In this document: in pieces, positions 26,511 to 35,485 of the stretch
Layout of the letters: every line of letters starts with the position of its first letter
Position numbering within the stretch: the first letter of the stretch is position 1
NCBI RefSeq assembly: GCF_001428505.1
Contig: NZ_LMHU01000005.1
Span: 434,001-498,000 of the forward strand
Reading direction: 5' to 3'
From: Terrabacter sp. Root181
Lineage (GTDB): Bacteria; Actinomycetota; Actinomycetes; Actinomycetales; Dermatophilaceae
DNA length: 64,000 bases
Notes under the pieces: model-generated
The model's input: only the letters and a program-made list of their open reading frames with translations
Told to the model about the DNA's origin: nothing
Database searches by the model: none
Position numbers and translations under genes: made by a program

Positions 26511-27826
26511 GCCTTCGGCCGCTCGTCGACGATGCGGCGCGCCTTGCCGATGGAACGCTCGATCGAGCCGGGCTCGCGCACCTCGACGCGGCACGTCGTG
26601 CCGATGCGCGCCTTGATCGTCGCCTGCAGCGTCCGCGCGATCTCCTCGGCGGCCCCGGGCTCGAGCCGCGAGAGCGGCTCGACGAGGACCGTCAGCTCGA
26701 CCATCCGACCCGGCTGGGTCAGGACGCACTGGAAGTACGGCGACAGCCGTGGGTCGGCCAGCACGTGCTCCTCGATCTGGGTCGGGAAGACGTTGACGCC
26801 GCGGACGATCATCATGTCGTCGGTGCGCCCGGTGACCTTCTCCATCCGGCGCATCGACGGCACGGCCGTGCCCGGCAGCAGGCGGGTCAGGTCGCGCGTC
26901 CGGTAGCGGATCACCGGCATCGCCTGCTTGGTCAGCGACGTGAAGACGAGCTCGCCGACCTCGCCGTCGAGCAGGACCTCCTCGGTGATCGGGTCGATGA
27001 TCTCCGGGTAGAAGTGGTCCTCCCAGATGTGCAGGCCGTCCTTGGTCGTCGCTGCCTCCTGGGCGACGCCGGGCCCCATGACCTCCGACAGGCCGTAGAT
27101 GTCGACGGCGTCCATGCCCGTGCGGCGCTCGATCTCGCGGCGCATCGACTCGGTCCACGGCTCGGCGCCGAAGATCCCGACCTCCAGGCTCGTCGCCGCC
27201 GGGTCGATGCCCTCGCGCTCCATCTCGTCGAGCAGGCTGAGGAAGTAGCTCGGCGTCACCATGATCACGCGCGGCTGGAAGTCGCGGATCAGCTGCACCT
27301 GCCGCTCGGTCATGCCGCCGCTCACCGGGACGACCGTCGCCCCGAGCCGCTCGACGCCGTAGTGCGCGCCGAGGCCGCCGGTGAAGAGGCCGTAGCCGTA
27401 GGCGACGTGGATGACATCGCCGGGGTGGCCGCCGGCGAGGCGGATCGAGCGGGCCATGAGGTCGGCCCACGTGTCGATGTCGGCCTTCGTGTAGCCCACC
27501 ACGGTGGGGCGTCCGGTGGTCCCCGAGCTCGCGTGCACGCGTACGACCTGCTCGCGCGGCACGGCGAACATCCCGAAGGGATAGTTGGCGCGCAGGTCCG
27601 CCTTGGTCGTGAAGGGCATCCGGCTGACGTCCTCGAGCGACCGCAGGTCGTCGGGGTGGAACCCGTTGGCGTCGAAGGCGTCCCGGTAGTGCGGGACGTT
27701 GTCGTATGCCGCCCGCACCGTCCGCTGCAGACGCTCGAGCTGGGTGCCGCGCAGCTCGTCGACCCCCAGGGTCGGGATCTCGTGGTCCGGCAGTGCCGGG
27801 CGGCTCGCGGGTGACTCCGTCGTCAT
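26507..27826 (-). CDS. paaK: Phenylacetate-CoA ligase
   Basis: A 439-residue adenylate-forming enzyme that makes phenylacetyl-CoA from phenylacetate, CoA and ATP, the first step of aerobic phenylacetate breakdown. The phosphate-binding loop [19 protein letters not shown] lies near residues 95-113, [13 protein letters not shown] is the adenine-binding region, and the C-terminal lysine region is [14 protein letters not shown] onwards. CAGAAT lies exactly 6 nt before the ATG, fitting the leaderless pattern. Other paa genes are 6-9 kb away (33.7-37.2 kb); the ring epoxidase genes are not in the window. Confidence 0.93.
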   Translation of the reverse strand: MTTESPASRPALPDHEIPTLGVDELRGTQLERLQRTVRAAYDNVPHYRDAFDANGFHPDDLRSLEDVSRMPFTTKADLRANYPFGMFAVPREQVVRVHASSGTTGRPTVVGYTKADIDTWADLMARSIRLAGGHPGDVIHVAYGYGLFTGGLGAHYGVERLGATVVPVSGGMTERQVQLIRDFQPRVIMVTPSYFLSLLDEMEREGIDPAATSLEVGIFGAEPWTESMRREIERRTGMDAVDIYGLSEVMGPGVAQEAATTKDGLHIWEDHFYPEIIDPITEEVLLDGEVGELVFTSLTKQAMPVIRYRTRDLTRLLPGTAVPSMRRMEKVTGRTDDMMIVRGVNVFPTQIEEHVLADPRLSPYFQCVLTQPGRMVELTVLVEPLSRLEPGAAEEIARTLQATIKARIGTTCRVEVREPGSIERSIGKARRIVDERPKA

Positions 27827-27878
27827 GACCCCATTCTGCCCACACCGCGGGCACCCGCCCGCCGGGCGCCTCCCCGCA

Positions 27879-27925
27879 ACGTCGAGTGGGCACGTCCTCC
27901 CGGGGAGAACGTGCCCACTCGACGT
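27879..27925. terminator. Perfect 17-bp hairpin of the TCGAGTGG family
   Basis: ACGTCGAGTGGGCACGT (27879-27895) pairs perfectly with 27909-27925 around a 13-nt loop. It lies 14 nt past the stop of the minus-strand ABC transporter operon, so it is its likely terminator, and it also separates this operon from paaK. Confidence 0.75.
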
Positions 27926-27939
27926 GAGGAGCGGGAGGC

Positions 27940-28809
27940 TCAGGCGTCGGGAGCGTCCAGCTCGTCGGCGTCGGCGCGTGCCTCGTCGTGCTCGGTGCGC
28001 ATCCGCTTGAGGAACGACTTCGTGCGCTCGTGCTGCGGGTTGCTGATGACGTCCTTCGGCTTGCCCTCCTCGACGACGACGCCGCCGTCCATGAAGACGA
28101 CGTGGTCGGCGACGTCACGGGCGAAGCCCATCTCGTGCGTCACGACGATCATCGTCATGCCCTGGTCGGCGAGCTCGCGCATGACGCGGAGCACCTCACC
28201 GACGAGCTCCGGGTCGAGCGCGGACGTCGGCTCGTCGAAGAGCATGAGCTTCGGGTCCATCGCGAGCGCCCGGGCGATGGCGACGCGCTGCTGCTGGCCT
28301 CCGGAGAGCTGGGCGGGGTAGGCCCTCGGCTTGTCGCCGAGACCGACCTGCTCGAGCAGCTCGAGCGCCCGCACCTTCGCTGCCTTCTTGCCCGTCCCAC
28401 GCACCTGGACGGGCGCCTCCATGACGTTCTGGAGGGCCGTCATGTGCGGGAAGAGGTTGAAGCGCTGGAAGACCATGCCGATCTCGCGGCGCTGAGTCGC
28501 GATCTGCTTGTCGGTGAGGTGGTGCAGCTGCCCGCCGTGGTCGCGGAAGCCCATGAGGTCGCCGTCGACCCAGATGCGGCCGCCGTCGATCTCCTCGAGC
28601 TGGTTGATGCAGCGCAGGAACGTCGTCTTGCCCGAGCCCGACGGCCCGAGCAGGCACACGACCTCGCCCCGGTGCACGTCGAGGTCGATGCCCTTGAGCA
28701 CCTCGGTGCCGTGGAAGCTCTTCATGACGTTGAGGGCCCGCACGAGCGGCTGGTCCTCGCCGGTGCGTGAGCGCGCGTCGGGCCCGGAGGCCGTGGTGGT
28801 GTCTGACAT
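27940..28809 (-). CDS. Polar amino-acid ABC transporter ATP-binding protein
   Basis: A 289-residue GlnQ-type ATPase. Walker [13 protein letters not shown] lies near residue 53, the Q-loop [12 protein letters not shown], the signature [15 protein letters not shown] and Walker [15 protein letters not shown] follow. It powers uptake with the permease and binding protein encoded just upstream; its ATG overlaps the permease stop (TGATG). The 20-residue acidic tail is an extra. Substrate is probably a polar amino acid, not further defined. Confidence 0.93.
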   Translation of the reverse strand: MSDTTTASGPDARSRTGEDQPLVRALNVMKSFHGTEVLKGIDLDVHRGEVVCLLGPSGSGKTTFLRCINQLEEIDGGRIWVDGDLMGFRDHGGQLHHLTDKQIATQRREIGMVFQRFNLFPHMTALQNVMEAPVQVRGTGKKAAKVRALELLEQVGLGDKPRAYPAQLSGGQQQRVAIARALAMDPKLMLFDEPTSALDPELVGEVLRVMRELADQGMTMIVVTHEMGFARDVADHVVFMDGGVVVEEGKPKDVISNPQHERTKSFLKRMRTEHDEARADADELDAPDA

Positions 28810-29753
28810 CAGGCGCCTCCCGCCCCGGCCGGTCGCGCGAAGCGCTTGTTGGGTGCACCCGTGCCGAAGCCCCGGCCGAAGCGCTTCTCGAGGAAGTACT
28901 GCCCGACCATGAGGACCGAGCCGACGATGAGGTACCACGCGGTGACGGCGACGAACGCCGGCATGATGAGCAGCGTGCGGTTGCCGATCGCGCTCGTCTG
29001 GTAGTAGAGCTCGGTGATGACGGGGATCGCCGAGAGCAGCGACGTGTCCTTGACCATGGCGATGGTCTCGTTGCCCGTCGGGGGCACGATGACGCGCATC
29101 GCCTGGGGCAGCACGACCCGGCGCATAGCCTGGCCCCGGTTCATGCCGAGGGCTGACGCGGCCTCGGCCTGGCCGCGGTCGACCGACAGGATGCCGGCCC
29201 GGGCGATCTCTGCCATGTAGGCCGCCTCGGAGACGCCGAGGCCGATGATGCCGGCGAGCAGCGTGCTCGAGAACTGGTTGACGTTGAGCGTGAAGAAGGT
29301 GAAGTCGCTCGACAGCCCCATGAACGAGGCGAGCTGCTGGCCGAAGGGCACACCGAAGTCGAGCCTGTTGTAGAGGAAGCCGACACCGCTGCCGATCATG
29401 GCGAGGAGCACGAGTCGCGGGATGCCGCGGAAGAACCACGTGTAGACGAACGAGACTCCGCGCAGGATGGGGTTGTCCGACAGTCGGAGCACGGCGATGA
29501 TGATGCCGCCGACGATGCCGATGGCCATCGAGCCGACCGTCCCGATGATGGTGCCCTTCCAGAGCCCCTCGATCACCGGCGTCTGCTGCATGATCTCGAG
29601 CGCCTTGGTGAAGTTCCAGCGCGGGTTGGTCAGGAACGAGCTGACCAGCATGCCGACGAGCACGAGGATCACGGCGAGCGCGACCCATCGGCCGGGGTGG
29701 CGCACCGGCCGGGCGTCGATGACGCCCGGCCGGTCCGAGGTGGTGTCGGTCAT
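28809..29753 (-). CDS. Polar amino-acid ABC transporter permease
   Basis: A 314-residue His/Glu/Gln-type permease. Five or so membrane helices are visible, including one at residues 23-41. The cytoplasmic EAA loop appears as [20 protein letters not shown] followed by LPQAMR. It is the middle gene of a three-gene operon; only one permease is present, so it probably works as a homodimer. The ATG lies 8 nt after the binding-protein stop codon. Confidence 0.92.
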   Translation of the reverse strand: MTDTTSDRPGVIDARPVRHPGRWVALAVILVLVGMLVSSFLTNPRWNFTKALEIMQQTPVIEGLWKGTIIGTVGSMAIGIVGGIIIAVLRLSDNPILRGVSFVYTWFFRGIPRLVLLAMIGSGVGFLYNRLDFGVPFGQQLASFMGLSSDFTFFTLNVNQFSSTLLAGIIGLGVSEAAYMAEIARAGILSVDRGQAEAASALGMNRGQAMRRVVLPQAMRVIVPPTGNETIAMVKDTSLLSAIPVITELYYQTSAIGNRTLLIMPAFVAVTAWYLIVGSVLMVGQYFLEKRFGRGFGTGAPNKRFARPAGAGGA

Positions 29754-29761
29754 CTGCGTGC

Positions 29762-30664
29762 TCAGGGGTTGACGGCGAAGGTGTCGATGGCGCCGGCCTC
29801 GACGGAGTACTGCTTGAGGGCCGCCTCGTAGCTGCCGTCGGCCTTGGTCGCCTTGAGGGCCTCGACGAGGAGGTTGGCGAAGTCGGTCTGGTCCTTCGGC
29901 ACGACGTAGCCGTAGGGGGCCGAGTCGTAGATCTCGCCGAGCGCCTCGAGCGTGCCCGTCTGCTTCACGGCATACAGCCCGACGGGGGAGTCGGCCAGCA
30001 TGGCGACCGTCTTGCCGCTCGCGACGTCGGCGGTGACCTGGTCCTGGCCGGTCTGGATGACCTGCGTGATGCCGGGCTTGCCGGCGTCCGTGCACTTCTT
30101 GCTCCGCGCGGCGAGGTCCTCGGCCTGCACGGTGTCCTTCTGTGCGCCGATGCTCTTGCCGCACGCGTCGTCGATGCTGACCTTCTCGGGGTTGCCCTTG
30201 GCGACGACCCACTGGGTGCCGGCGCTGTAGTAGCTCACCATGTTGACCTGCTTCTTGCGCTCAGGGTTGATGGTGAAGCTCGAGACGCCGACGTCGTACT
30301 TGCCGCTCGTGACGCCGAGGATGATCGTGCCGAAGCCGGCGGGGACGTACTCGGTCTTGAGGCCGAGCTTGGCGGCCACGGCGTTGAACACCGAGACGTC
30401 GAAGCCCTCGACGGTCTTGCCGTCGGAGCCGAGCATCTCGTTGGGGGCGTAGGTCGGGTCGGTGCCGACGACGATCTTGCCCGCGGACTTGATCGCGGCG
30501 GGGACCTTGGCCGCGAGGGCCTGGTCGACCCCGCCACCGGCAGCCGTCCCGGTGGGCGTGCTGCCCCCGCCCGGCGAGCTGGAGAGCGAGTCCGAGCCGC
30601 AGGCGGAGAGTGTGAGGCCGGCGGCGATGAAGCCGGTGACGGCGATGAGGGGCATGCGACGCAT
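29762..30664 (-). CDS. Amino-acid ABC transporter substrate-binding lipoprotein
   Basis: A 300-residue lipoprotein. The signal peptide ends in a lipobox LSAC, so the cysteine near residue 22 is lipidated and the protein is anchored outside the membrane. The family-3 solute-binding fold shows in [16 protein letters not shown] and [21 protein letters not shown] chose the ATG at 30664, preceded by GGAAGGA; longer forms would not start with a signal peptide. First gene of the transporter operon. Confidence 0.92.
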   Translation of the reverse strand: MRRMPLIAVTGFIAAGLTLSACGSDSLSSSPGGGSTPTGTAAGGGVDQALAAKVPAAIKSAGKIVVGTDPTYAPNEMLGSDGKTVEGFDVSVFNAVAAKLGLKTEYVPAGFGTIILGVTSGKYDVGVSSFTINPERKKQVNMVSYYSAGTQWVVAKGNPEKVSIDDACGKSIGAQKDTVQAEDLAARSKKCTDAGKPGITQVIQTGQDQVTADVASGKTVAMLADSPVGLYAVKQTGTLEALGEIYDSAPYGYVVPKDQTDFANLLVEALKATKADGSYEAALKQYSVEAGAIDTFAVNP

Positions 30665-30795
30665 CAAGATGGTCCTTCCGGGGCGAACACGGTCATTCCT
30701 TGGCAGGCGCGACGGTGCGCCCGCTGATGCGGCCGATCCTGCCACCTTTCGGTGCGGGTGCCCACGGATGCTGCCGAACCGTTAGCGGGGACACA

Positions 30796-30829
30796 GGAAC
30801 GCCCCGGGCGCGCTGGCCCGGGGCGTTCC
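30796..30829. terminator. Perfect 14-bp GC-rich hairpin
   Basis: GGAACGCCCCGGGC (30796-30809) pairs with GCCCGGGGCGTTCC (30816-30829) around a 6-nt loop. It lies past the end of the ScyD-like remnant and before the ABC operon, both on the minus strand. The nearby palindrome at 30833-30854 is listed separately. Confidence 0.7.
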
Positions 30830-30832
30830 GTG

Positions 30833-30854
30833 ACGGCATACGTGCGTATGCCGT
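30833..30854. repeat. Palindrome ACGGCATACG/CGTATGCCGT
   Basis: Two copies of the over-represented heptamer face each other as perfect 10-bp arms with only 2 nt between them, 9 nt beyond the minus-strand stop of the ScyD-like remnant. The short loop suits a protein-binding dyad better than an RNA hairpin. Confidence 0.6.
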
Positions 30855-30862
30855 GTCGCCGG

Positions 30863-31650
30863 CTACCGCTTGAAGCGGATGACGCTGCCCGGCTCGTTGA
30901 CCTCCGGTCCGGTGGGTCCGAAGCTGATGTCGGCGAACTGACCCACGTACAGGTAGCCGCCGTGGACCTCGACCGCGAGCGGCCGGTCGACGGTGACGGC
31001 GGTGGACCGCTTGCCGTTCGCGAACTTCGTGACCTTCCCGCCGAAGAGCTCGGTGGCGTAGAGGGTTCCATCGGAGGCGACGGCGACGTTCCTCGCGCCG
31101 AGCAGTTCGCTCGCGACCGTGGTGCGCGCCCCGGTCGAGGCGTTGACCTTGAAGACCTTGCCGCGGGCGCCGAGGGCCGGGCTCTCGGGGCCGCCCGGCA
31201 GGATCGACACGTAGAGGGCGCCGTTCTGGTCGACCTCGACGTCGGTCGGCACGGGCTCGAAGGCGTACGTCACCCCGACGAGGCAGTCGAAGGCGTCGGC
31301 CGGTGCCCCGAACTCGGCAGCGAGGGCCTCCACCATCGGCTGGGTCAGCGTCACCGGCTGCGGCGGCAGGACCGCGACCGTCGACAGGTGTCCCGTCCGG
31401 TCGACCTTGAGCACGGCGTTCATGCCGGCGTCGGCCACGTACCAGCCCGACGGGCTCCACGCGACGGAGTACGGGTGCGTGTCCGTGATGCCGGTGTAGG
31501 TGGCGGGGCCCTCGCTGAGCTCGCCGAGGATCGCCTCGGCGCACGGGTTGCCGTTGGCGACGATCCCGTACGTGACGTCACCGTCCGGGTTGTGCACGGC
31601 CTCGTATTGGGCGAGGTCCGCCACGACATCCGGTCTGCCGTTCGAGGGAG
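30863..31650 (-). pseudogene. ScyD/ScyE-like beta-propeller protein, N-terminus missing
   Basis: The minus strand encodes about 255 residues that resemble the second half of ScyD/ScyE-family secreted beta-propellers: VADLAQYEAVHNPDGD at the start, then HPYSVAWSPSGWYVADAG, PTDVEVDQNGALYVSILPGG and ARNVAVASDGTLYATE. Family members normally begin with a signal peptide and some 120 further residues. Here the frame upstream carries no such sequence, and the DEAD-box gene and its leader occupy that DNA. A GTG near 31625 could start a short protein, but it would lack a signal peptide. Best read as a 5'-truncated remnant; the exact breakpoint near 31650 is estimated. Confidence 0.6.
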
Positions 31651-31656
31651 TCGGCC

Positions 31657-31690
31657 CGGTTAACGTCTTCGGCGCCCGCTCCGGTAGTCT
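31657..31690 (+). promoter_or_regulatory. Possible promoter and long leader of the DEAD-box gene
   Basis: TTAACG-like sequence near 31660 and TAGTCT near 31685 could form a -35/-10 pair. This would give a leader of about 160 nt before the GTG at 31851. Long leaders are common for cold-inducible DEAD-box helicase messages. Positions are approximate. Confidence 0.3.
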
Positions 31691-31850
31691 TTGTCCCAGT
31701 GGCCCGCCCAGTTCTGCCTCGGGCCGCTTCTTCTTGGCCTGGCGGAGTGTCGCCGGCCCCGTCGATTCGCTCTTGCGCCGCGACACCTCACAGCTGAGGC
31801 CCTTCGCGCCGGGCAGAACGACCGCATCCACTTTTTGGAGTACCCAACCT

Positions 31851-33470
31851 GTGTCCACTGACACGAACTTCGCCGCTCTCGGCGTGCCCGCCGACCTCGT
31901 CACCATCCTCGACGGCCTCGGCATCACCACCCCGACCCCCATCCAGGCCGCGACGCTGCCCGACTCCCTCGCCGGGCGCGACGTCCTGGGCCGTGGCCGC
32001 ACCGGCTCGGGCAAGACGTACGCCTTCCTGCTGCCGCTCCTGACGCGCCTCTCGCAGTCGCGACGGAGCCGCCTGGCTCGCCGTCCGCGCGCCCTCATCC
32101 TCGCCCCGACCCGCGAGCTCGTCACGCAGATCGACACCGCGATGGCCCCGCTCGCCAAGGCGCTCGGGCTCAACTCGCAGACGATCTTCGGTGGCGTCGG
32201 CCAGAACCCGCAGGTCCAGGGCCTCCGGAACGGCGTCGACGTCATCGTCGCCTGCCCCGGCCGCCTCGAGGACCTGATGCAGCAGGGCCACGTCAACCTC
32301 GACAGCATCGAGGTCACGATCCTCGACGAGGCCGACCACATGGCCGACCTCGGCTTCCTGCCGGGTGTGCGCCGGATCATGGAGAAGACGCCCCGCAACG
32401 GCCAGCGACTGCTCTTCTCGGCAACGCTGGACGGCGCGATCAACGTGCTCGTCAACAAGTTCCTCCACCAGCCCGTGACGCACGAGGCCGACTCGGCGCA
32501 GTCGCCCGTCTCGACGATGAGCCACCACGTGCTCCACGTCGACAACGGCTCGCACCTGCCGGTCATCCTCGACCTCACCGCGGCCCCCGGCCGCAAGGTC
32601 GTCTTCACGCGCACCAAGCACCGGGCCAAGAAGCTCGCCAAGCAGCTCAACGCCTCGGGAGTTCCGGCCGTCGAGCTGCACGGCAACCTCAGCCAGGGCG
32701 CCCGCACGCGCAACATGGACGACTTCCACTCGGGCCGCGCGCAGACGCTCGTCGCGACCGACATCGCGGCCCGCGGCATCCACGTCGACGACGTCGCGCT
32801 CGTCATCCACGCCGACCCGCCGGTCGAGCACAAGGCGTACCTCCACCGCTCTGGCCGCACCGCCCGCGCGGGCAACGACGGCATCGTCGTCACGATGATG
32901 CTCGACGACCAGGTGCGCGACGTGCGTGACCTCACGCGCAAGGCCGGCATCAGGCCGACGACGACGCGCGTCCAGCTCGGACACCCGCTCCTGACCGAGC
33001 TCGCCCCCGGCGACCGGTCGTATGCCGGTGGGCTCGTCCGCGAGGACGCCCCGTCCCGCTCGGGCTCGAGCTCGAACTCCGCGTCCGGTGGCTCCGGCCG
33101 CGGTCGTGGCCGCAGCGCTGGCGCGTCCGGCGCTGGCCGGGGTGCTGGTGCCGGTCGTCCCGCTGCCGAGCACGGTCGCGGACCGAGCGAGGGTGGTCGC
33201 GGTCGTGGCCGCGGTGACCAGGGTTCCGACGCGCAGGGCGGTGGCGCCCGCGGTGCCGGTCGCTCCGGTGGTCGTGGCGCTGGTGCGGGCCGCGGTCGTG
33301 GCGGCCAGGGCGGCGAGGGCCAGACCGGCGGTCGCCGTCAGGGTGGCGCCGGCAGCGCGGGCGGTTCCGGCCGCCGCGGTGGCTCCTCCACGGTCTACTC
33401 GACGAGCAGCGGTGGCAGCGCCGCGTCGTTCTCCGCCGGCACCCGTGCCGGCAACCGCCGCTCCCGCTGA
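31851..33470 (+). CDS. DEAD-box RNA helicase (RhlE-like) with RG-rich tail
   Basis: A 539-residue ATP-dependent RNA helicase. Motifs in order: Q-motif region ITTPTPIQ, motif I GRGRTGSGKT (about residue 47), PTRELVTQI, motif II LDEADHMADLGF, motif III FSATLD, and in the second domain GIHVDDV with HRSGRTARAG. The last 130 residues are almost only Gly, Arg, Ala and Ser (GRGRGRSAGASGAGRG and similar), an RNA-binding, disordered tail. It should unwind structured RNA in ribosome assembly or cold adaptation. GTG start is placed so that the Q-motif begins near residue 5; GGAG lies 13 nt upstream. Confidence 0.92.
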   Translation: MSTDTNFAALGVPADLVTILDGLGITTPTPIQAATLPDSLAGRDVLGRGRTGSGKTYAFLLPLLTRLSQSRRSRLARRPRALILAPTRELVTQIDTAMAPLAKALGLNSQTIFGGVGQNPQVQGLRNGVDVIVACPGRLEDLMQQGHVNLDSIEVTILDEADHMADLGFLPGVRRIMEKTPRNGQRLLFSATLDGAINVLVNKFLHQPVTHEADSAQSPVSTMSHHVLHVDNGSHLPVILDLTAAPGRKVVFTRTKHRAKKLAKQLNASGVPAVELHGNLSQGARTRNMDDFHSGRAQTLVATDIAARGIHVDDVALVIHADPPVEHKAYLHRSGRTARAGNDGIVVTMMLDDQVRDVRDLTRKAGIRPTTTRVQLGHPLLTELAPGDRSYAGGLVREDAPSRSGSSSNSASGGSGRGRGRSAGASGAGRGAGAGRPAAEHGRGPSEGGRGRGRGDQGSDAQGGGARGAGRSGGRGAGAGRGRGGQGGEGQTGGRRQGGAGSAGGSGRRGGSSTVYSTSSGGSAASFSAGTRAGNRRSR

Positions 33471-33485
33471 CCTCCCCACTTTCAA

Positions 33486-33690
33486 CCGTCGAGTGGCCAC
33501 GTGTGGCCCACCGCCAACCGTCGAGTGGCCACGTACGGCCCACCGCCAACCGTCGAGTGGCCACGTACGGCCCATCGCCATCCTGATCGTCGAGAGCCCG
33601 CCGGCGCAGTGCCGGACGTGGCCTCTCGACGATCGGAAGGCGGCGTGTCGTGGCCTGTCGACGTTCGGGACGCGGCGTGTCGTGGCCTCT
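33486..33690. repeat. Tandem TCGAGTGGCCACGT repeats and hairpin between convergent genes
   Basis: Three direct repeats with a 32-bp period start at 33486, 33518 and 33550, each carrying CCGTCGAGTGGCCACGT. They are followed by a perfect 12-bp inverted repeat, GATCGTCGAGAG (33585-33596) with 33623-33634, and then two more GTGGCC-TGTCGACG or GTGGCC-TCTCGACG half-sites. The block fills the gap between the helicase gene and the convergent paaI gene. Confidence 0.75.
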
Positions 33691-33708
33691 CGACGGTGGG
33701 AGTCAGGG

Positions 33709-34164
33709 TCAGGGGCGCTTGAGACTGCGGCTGCGACCGCGGAACTCGGCGATGATCTGACCGTCTGACTCCCTCTTCACCGTCACGTCCGTGATGCCGC
33801 TGCGCCCGAACGCCGAGCGCACGTGCCCCTCGGCGACGAGCACGTCACCGAGCCGCCCCGGGGCGGTGAAGGAGATGTCGGCCCCGGCCGCCACCGTGAG
33901 GCTCCCCCGCGAGTTGCAGGCGAGCGCGAAGCACGAGTCGGCCAGGGTGAAGATGTAGCCGCCGTGGCAGATGGCGTGACCGTTGACCATGTCGTCGCGG
34001 ATCGCCATCCGCACGACGGCATGGTCCTGATCGAGGACGACGGCCTCCATGCCGAGCCGGCGCGAGGCCTCGTCGTCGGCCCACATCTGCCGGGCGAAGG
34101 CGACCCCCGCCTCCGGGTCCGCCCGGTCGTGGGCCCCGCCACCGGGCAGTTGGGTCTCGCTCAC
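33709..34164 (-). CDS. paaI: PaaI-type hotdog thioesterase
   Basis: A 151-residue hotdog-fold acyl-CoA thioesterase. The family core NGHAICHGGYIFTLADSCFALAC holds the catalytic Asn/Asp region (shown here in part: HGGYIFTLAD). PaaI releases CoA from dead-end ring-hydroxylated phenylacetyl-CoA compounds. The GTG start overlaps the stop of the upstream dehydrogenase gene (GTGA), so they are co-translated; paaN lies divergently beyond. These neighbours support a paa role. Confidence 0.9.
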   Translation of the reverse strand: MSETQLPGGGAHDRADPEAGVAFARQMWADDEASRRLGMEAVVLDQDHAVVRMAIRDDMVNGHAICHGGYIFTLADSCFALACNSRGSLTVAAGADISFTAPGRLGDVLVAEGHVRSAFGRSGITDVTVKRESDGQIIAEFRGRSRSLKRP

Positions 34165-35381
34165 GAGATGCTCCCGTCGGTCAGGGCCGGGCTCGGGCGG
34201 TAGCGGCCGCCCGGGTAGGCCTCGTCGAGCTCGGCGACCTGCCGGGCGACGACGTCGAAGCCGATCTCGCGGCCCCAGGCGATGGGGCCCTTCGGGTAGC
34301 GGGTGCCGAGGCGCATCGCGGTGTCGACGTCGTCGGCGCTCGCCTCGCCGCGCGCGACGAGGTCGACGGCCTCGTTGACGAGCATCGCGAGAGTCCGCGC
34401 GAGCGGGTCGGTCGCGATCGGTCCGCCGACGAGGCGCTCGGCGAGCCCGAGGTCGGGCTCCGCCCCCGTCACCGAGCCGTCGGCGGCATACGCGTAGACC
34501 CCCGAGCCCGTCTTCCGGCCGAGCCGCCCGGCCTCGACGAGGTCGCGCTGGAAGGCCGTCGGCGCGTAACGCTCGTCGCGGCCCGTCTGCTCCCACACCG
34601 ACGTGCCGACCGCGAGGTTGACGTCCTGCCCGATGAAGTCGGTGAGCTCGAGCGGCCCCATCGGGAAGCCGCCCTTCTCGCGGAGCGCCCAGTCGACGGT
34701 GGCCGCGTCGGCGACGCCGCTCTCGACGATGCGCTGCGCCTCTCCGTAGAAGGGTCGAGCGACGCGGTTGACGATGAAGCCCGGGGTCGAGCTGCACCGC
34801 ACCGGGGTCTTGCCCCAGGCCGACATGAGCGCGGTGACGTGCTCGACGTAGGCCCGGGCGGTGCGCGAGCCGTGCACGACCTCGACGAGCTTCATGACGG
34901 GCGGCGGGTTGAAGAAGTGCAGCCCGAGCGTGCGCTCGGGGTCGGAGACGTCGGCGGCGATGTCGTCGATGTCGATGCTCGACGTGTTGGTCGCGAGCAC
35001 CGTCGTCGGCGGCTGGCGGTCGGCGAGGTCGGCGAAGATCCGACGCTTGAGGTCGAGGTCCTCCGGCACGGCCTCGATGACGAGACCGCACTCGGGCAGC
35101 TCGTCGAGCGACTCGACGGGGGTGATCCGGGCCAGCACTGCGGCCGCGTCGTCGGCGGACAGCCGTCCCTTGTCGACGAGGCGCGACAGGGCGGCGCCGA
35201 CCTTCTCGACGGCGCTTGCCGCCGCGCCCGGCACCGCGTCGACGAGGGTCACGTCGTGGCCGGCGGTCGCCGCGACCTGGGCGATGCCGGCCCCCATTGC
35301 TCCTGCCCCGATGACTCCGACGGGGCCGAACGCCGACTCGTCAGCATGGTCTTCAGTGGCCTCGGTGGTGTCCGTGTCCAT
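34161..35381 (-). CDS. paaH: 3-hydroxyacyl-CoA dehydrogenase (PaaH-like)
   Basis: A 406-residue NAD-dependent dehydrogenase. The nucleotide-binding GVIGAGAMGAGIAQVAA starts near residue 22; ATNTSSIDI, LGLHFFNPPPVMKLVEVV and the catalytic His region are typical of the family. In phenylacetate breakdown PaaH oxidises 3-hydroxyadipyl-CoA. ATG at 35381 is preferred to one three codons upstream, which has no ribosome-binding site. A second, shorter C-terminal domain repeats the family fold. It is divergent from paaN with 104 nt between them. Confidence 0.88.
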   Translation of the reverse strand: MDTDTTEATEDHADESAFGPVGVIGAGAMGAGIAQVAATAGHDVTLVDAVPGAAASAVEKVGAALSRLVDKGRLSADDAAAVLARITPVESLDELPECGLVIEAVPEDLDLKRRIFADLADRQPPTTVLATNTSSIDIDDIAADVSDPERTLGLHFFNPPPVMKLVEVVHGSRTARAYVEHVTALMSAWGKTPVRCSSTPGFIVNRVARPFYGEAQRIVESGVADAATVDWALREKGGFPMGPLELTDFIGQDVNLAVGTSVWEQTGRDERYAPTAFQRDLVEAGRLGRKTGSGVYAYAADGSVTGAEPDLGLAERLVGGPIATDPLARTLAMLVNEAVDLVARGEASADDVDTAMRLGTRYPKGPIAWGREIGFDVVARQVAELDEAYPGGRYRPSPALTDGSIS

Positions 35382-35473
35382 GCCCGCCATCCTGCCGCGT
35401 CGCCCACCCGGTGTGCGCGGCGGGCGGTCGCGGGCCGCGCGTGACGGCATACGGCCGCACTGTCGGCCGGGAC

Positions 35474-35479
35474 TAGCAT
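35474..35479 (+). promoter_or_regulatory. -10 element for a leaderless paaN mRNA
   Basis: TAGCAT ends exactly 6 nt before the paaN GTG. The divergent spacer also contains one copy of GGCATACGG (about 35446). Confidence 0.5.
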
Positions 35480-35485
35480 CGACCC

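Noticed and set aside
33486-33582. Three 32-bp repeats, considered as a CRISPR array
   Set aside because: The copies follow one another without unique spacers and share arms with terminator palindromes elsewhere; no cas genes are near.
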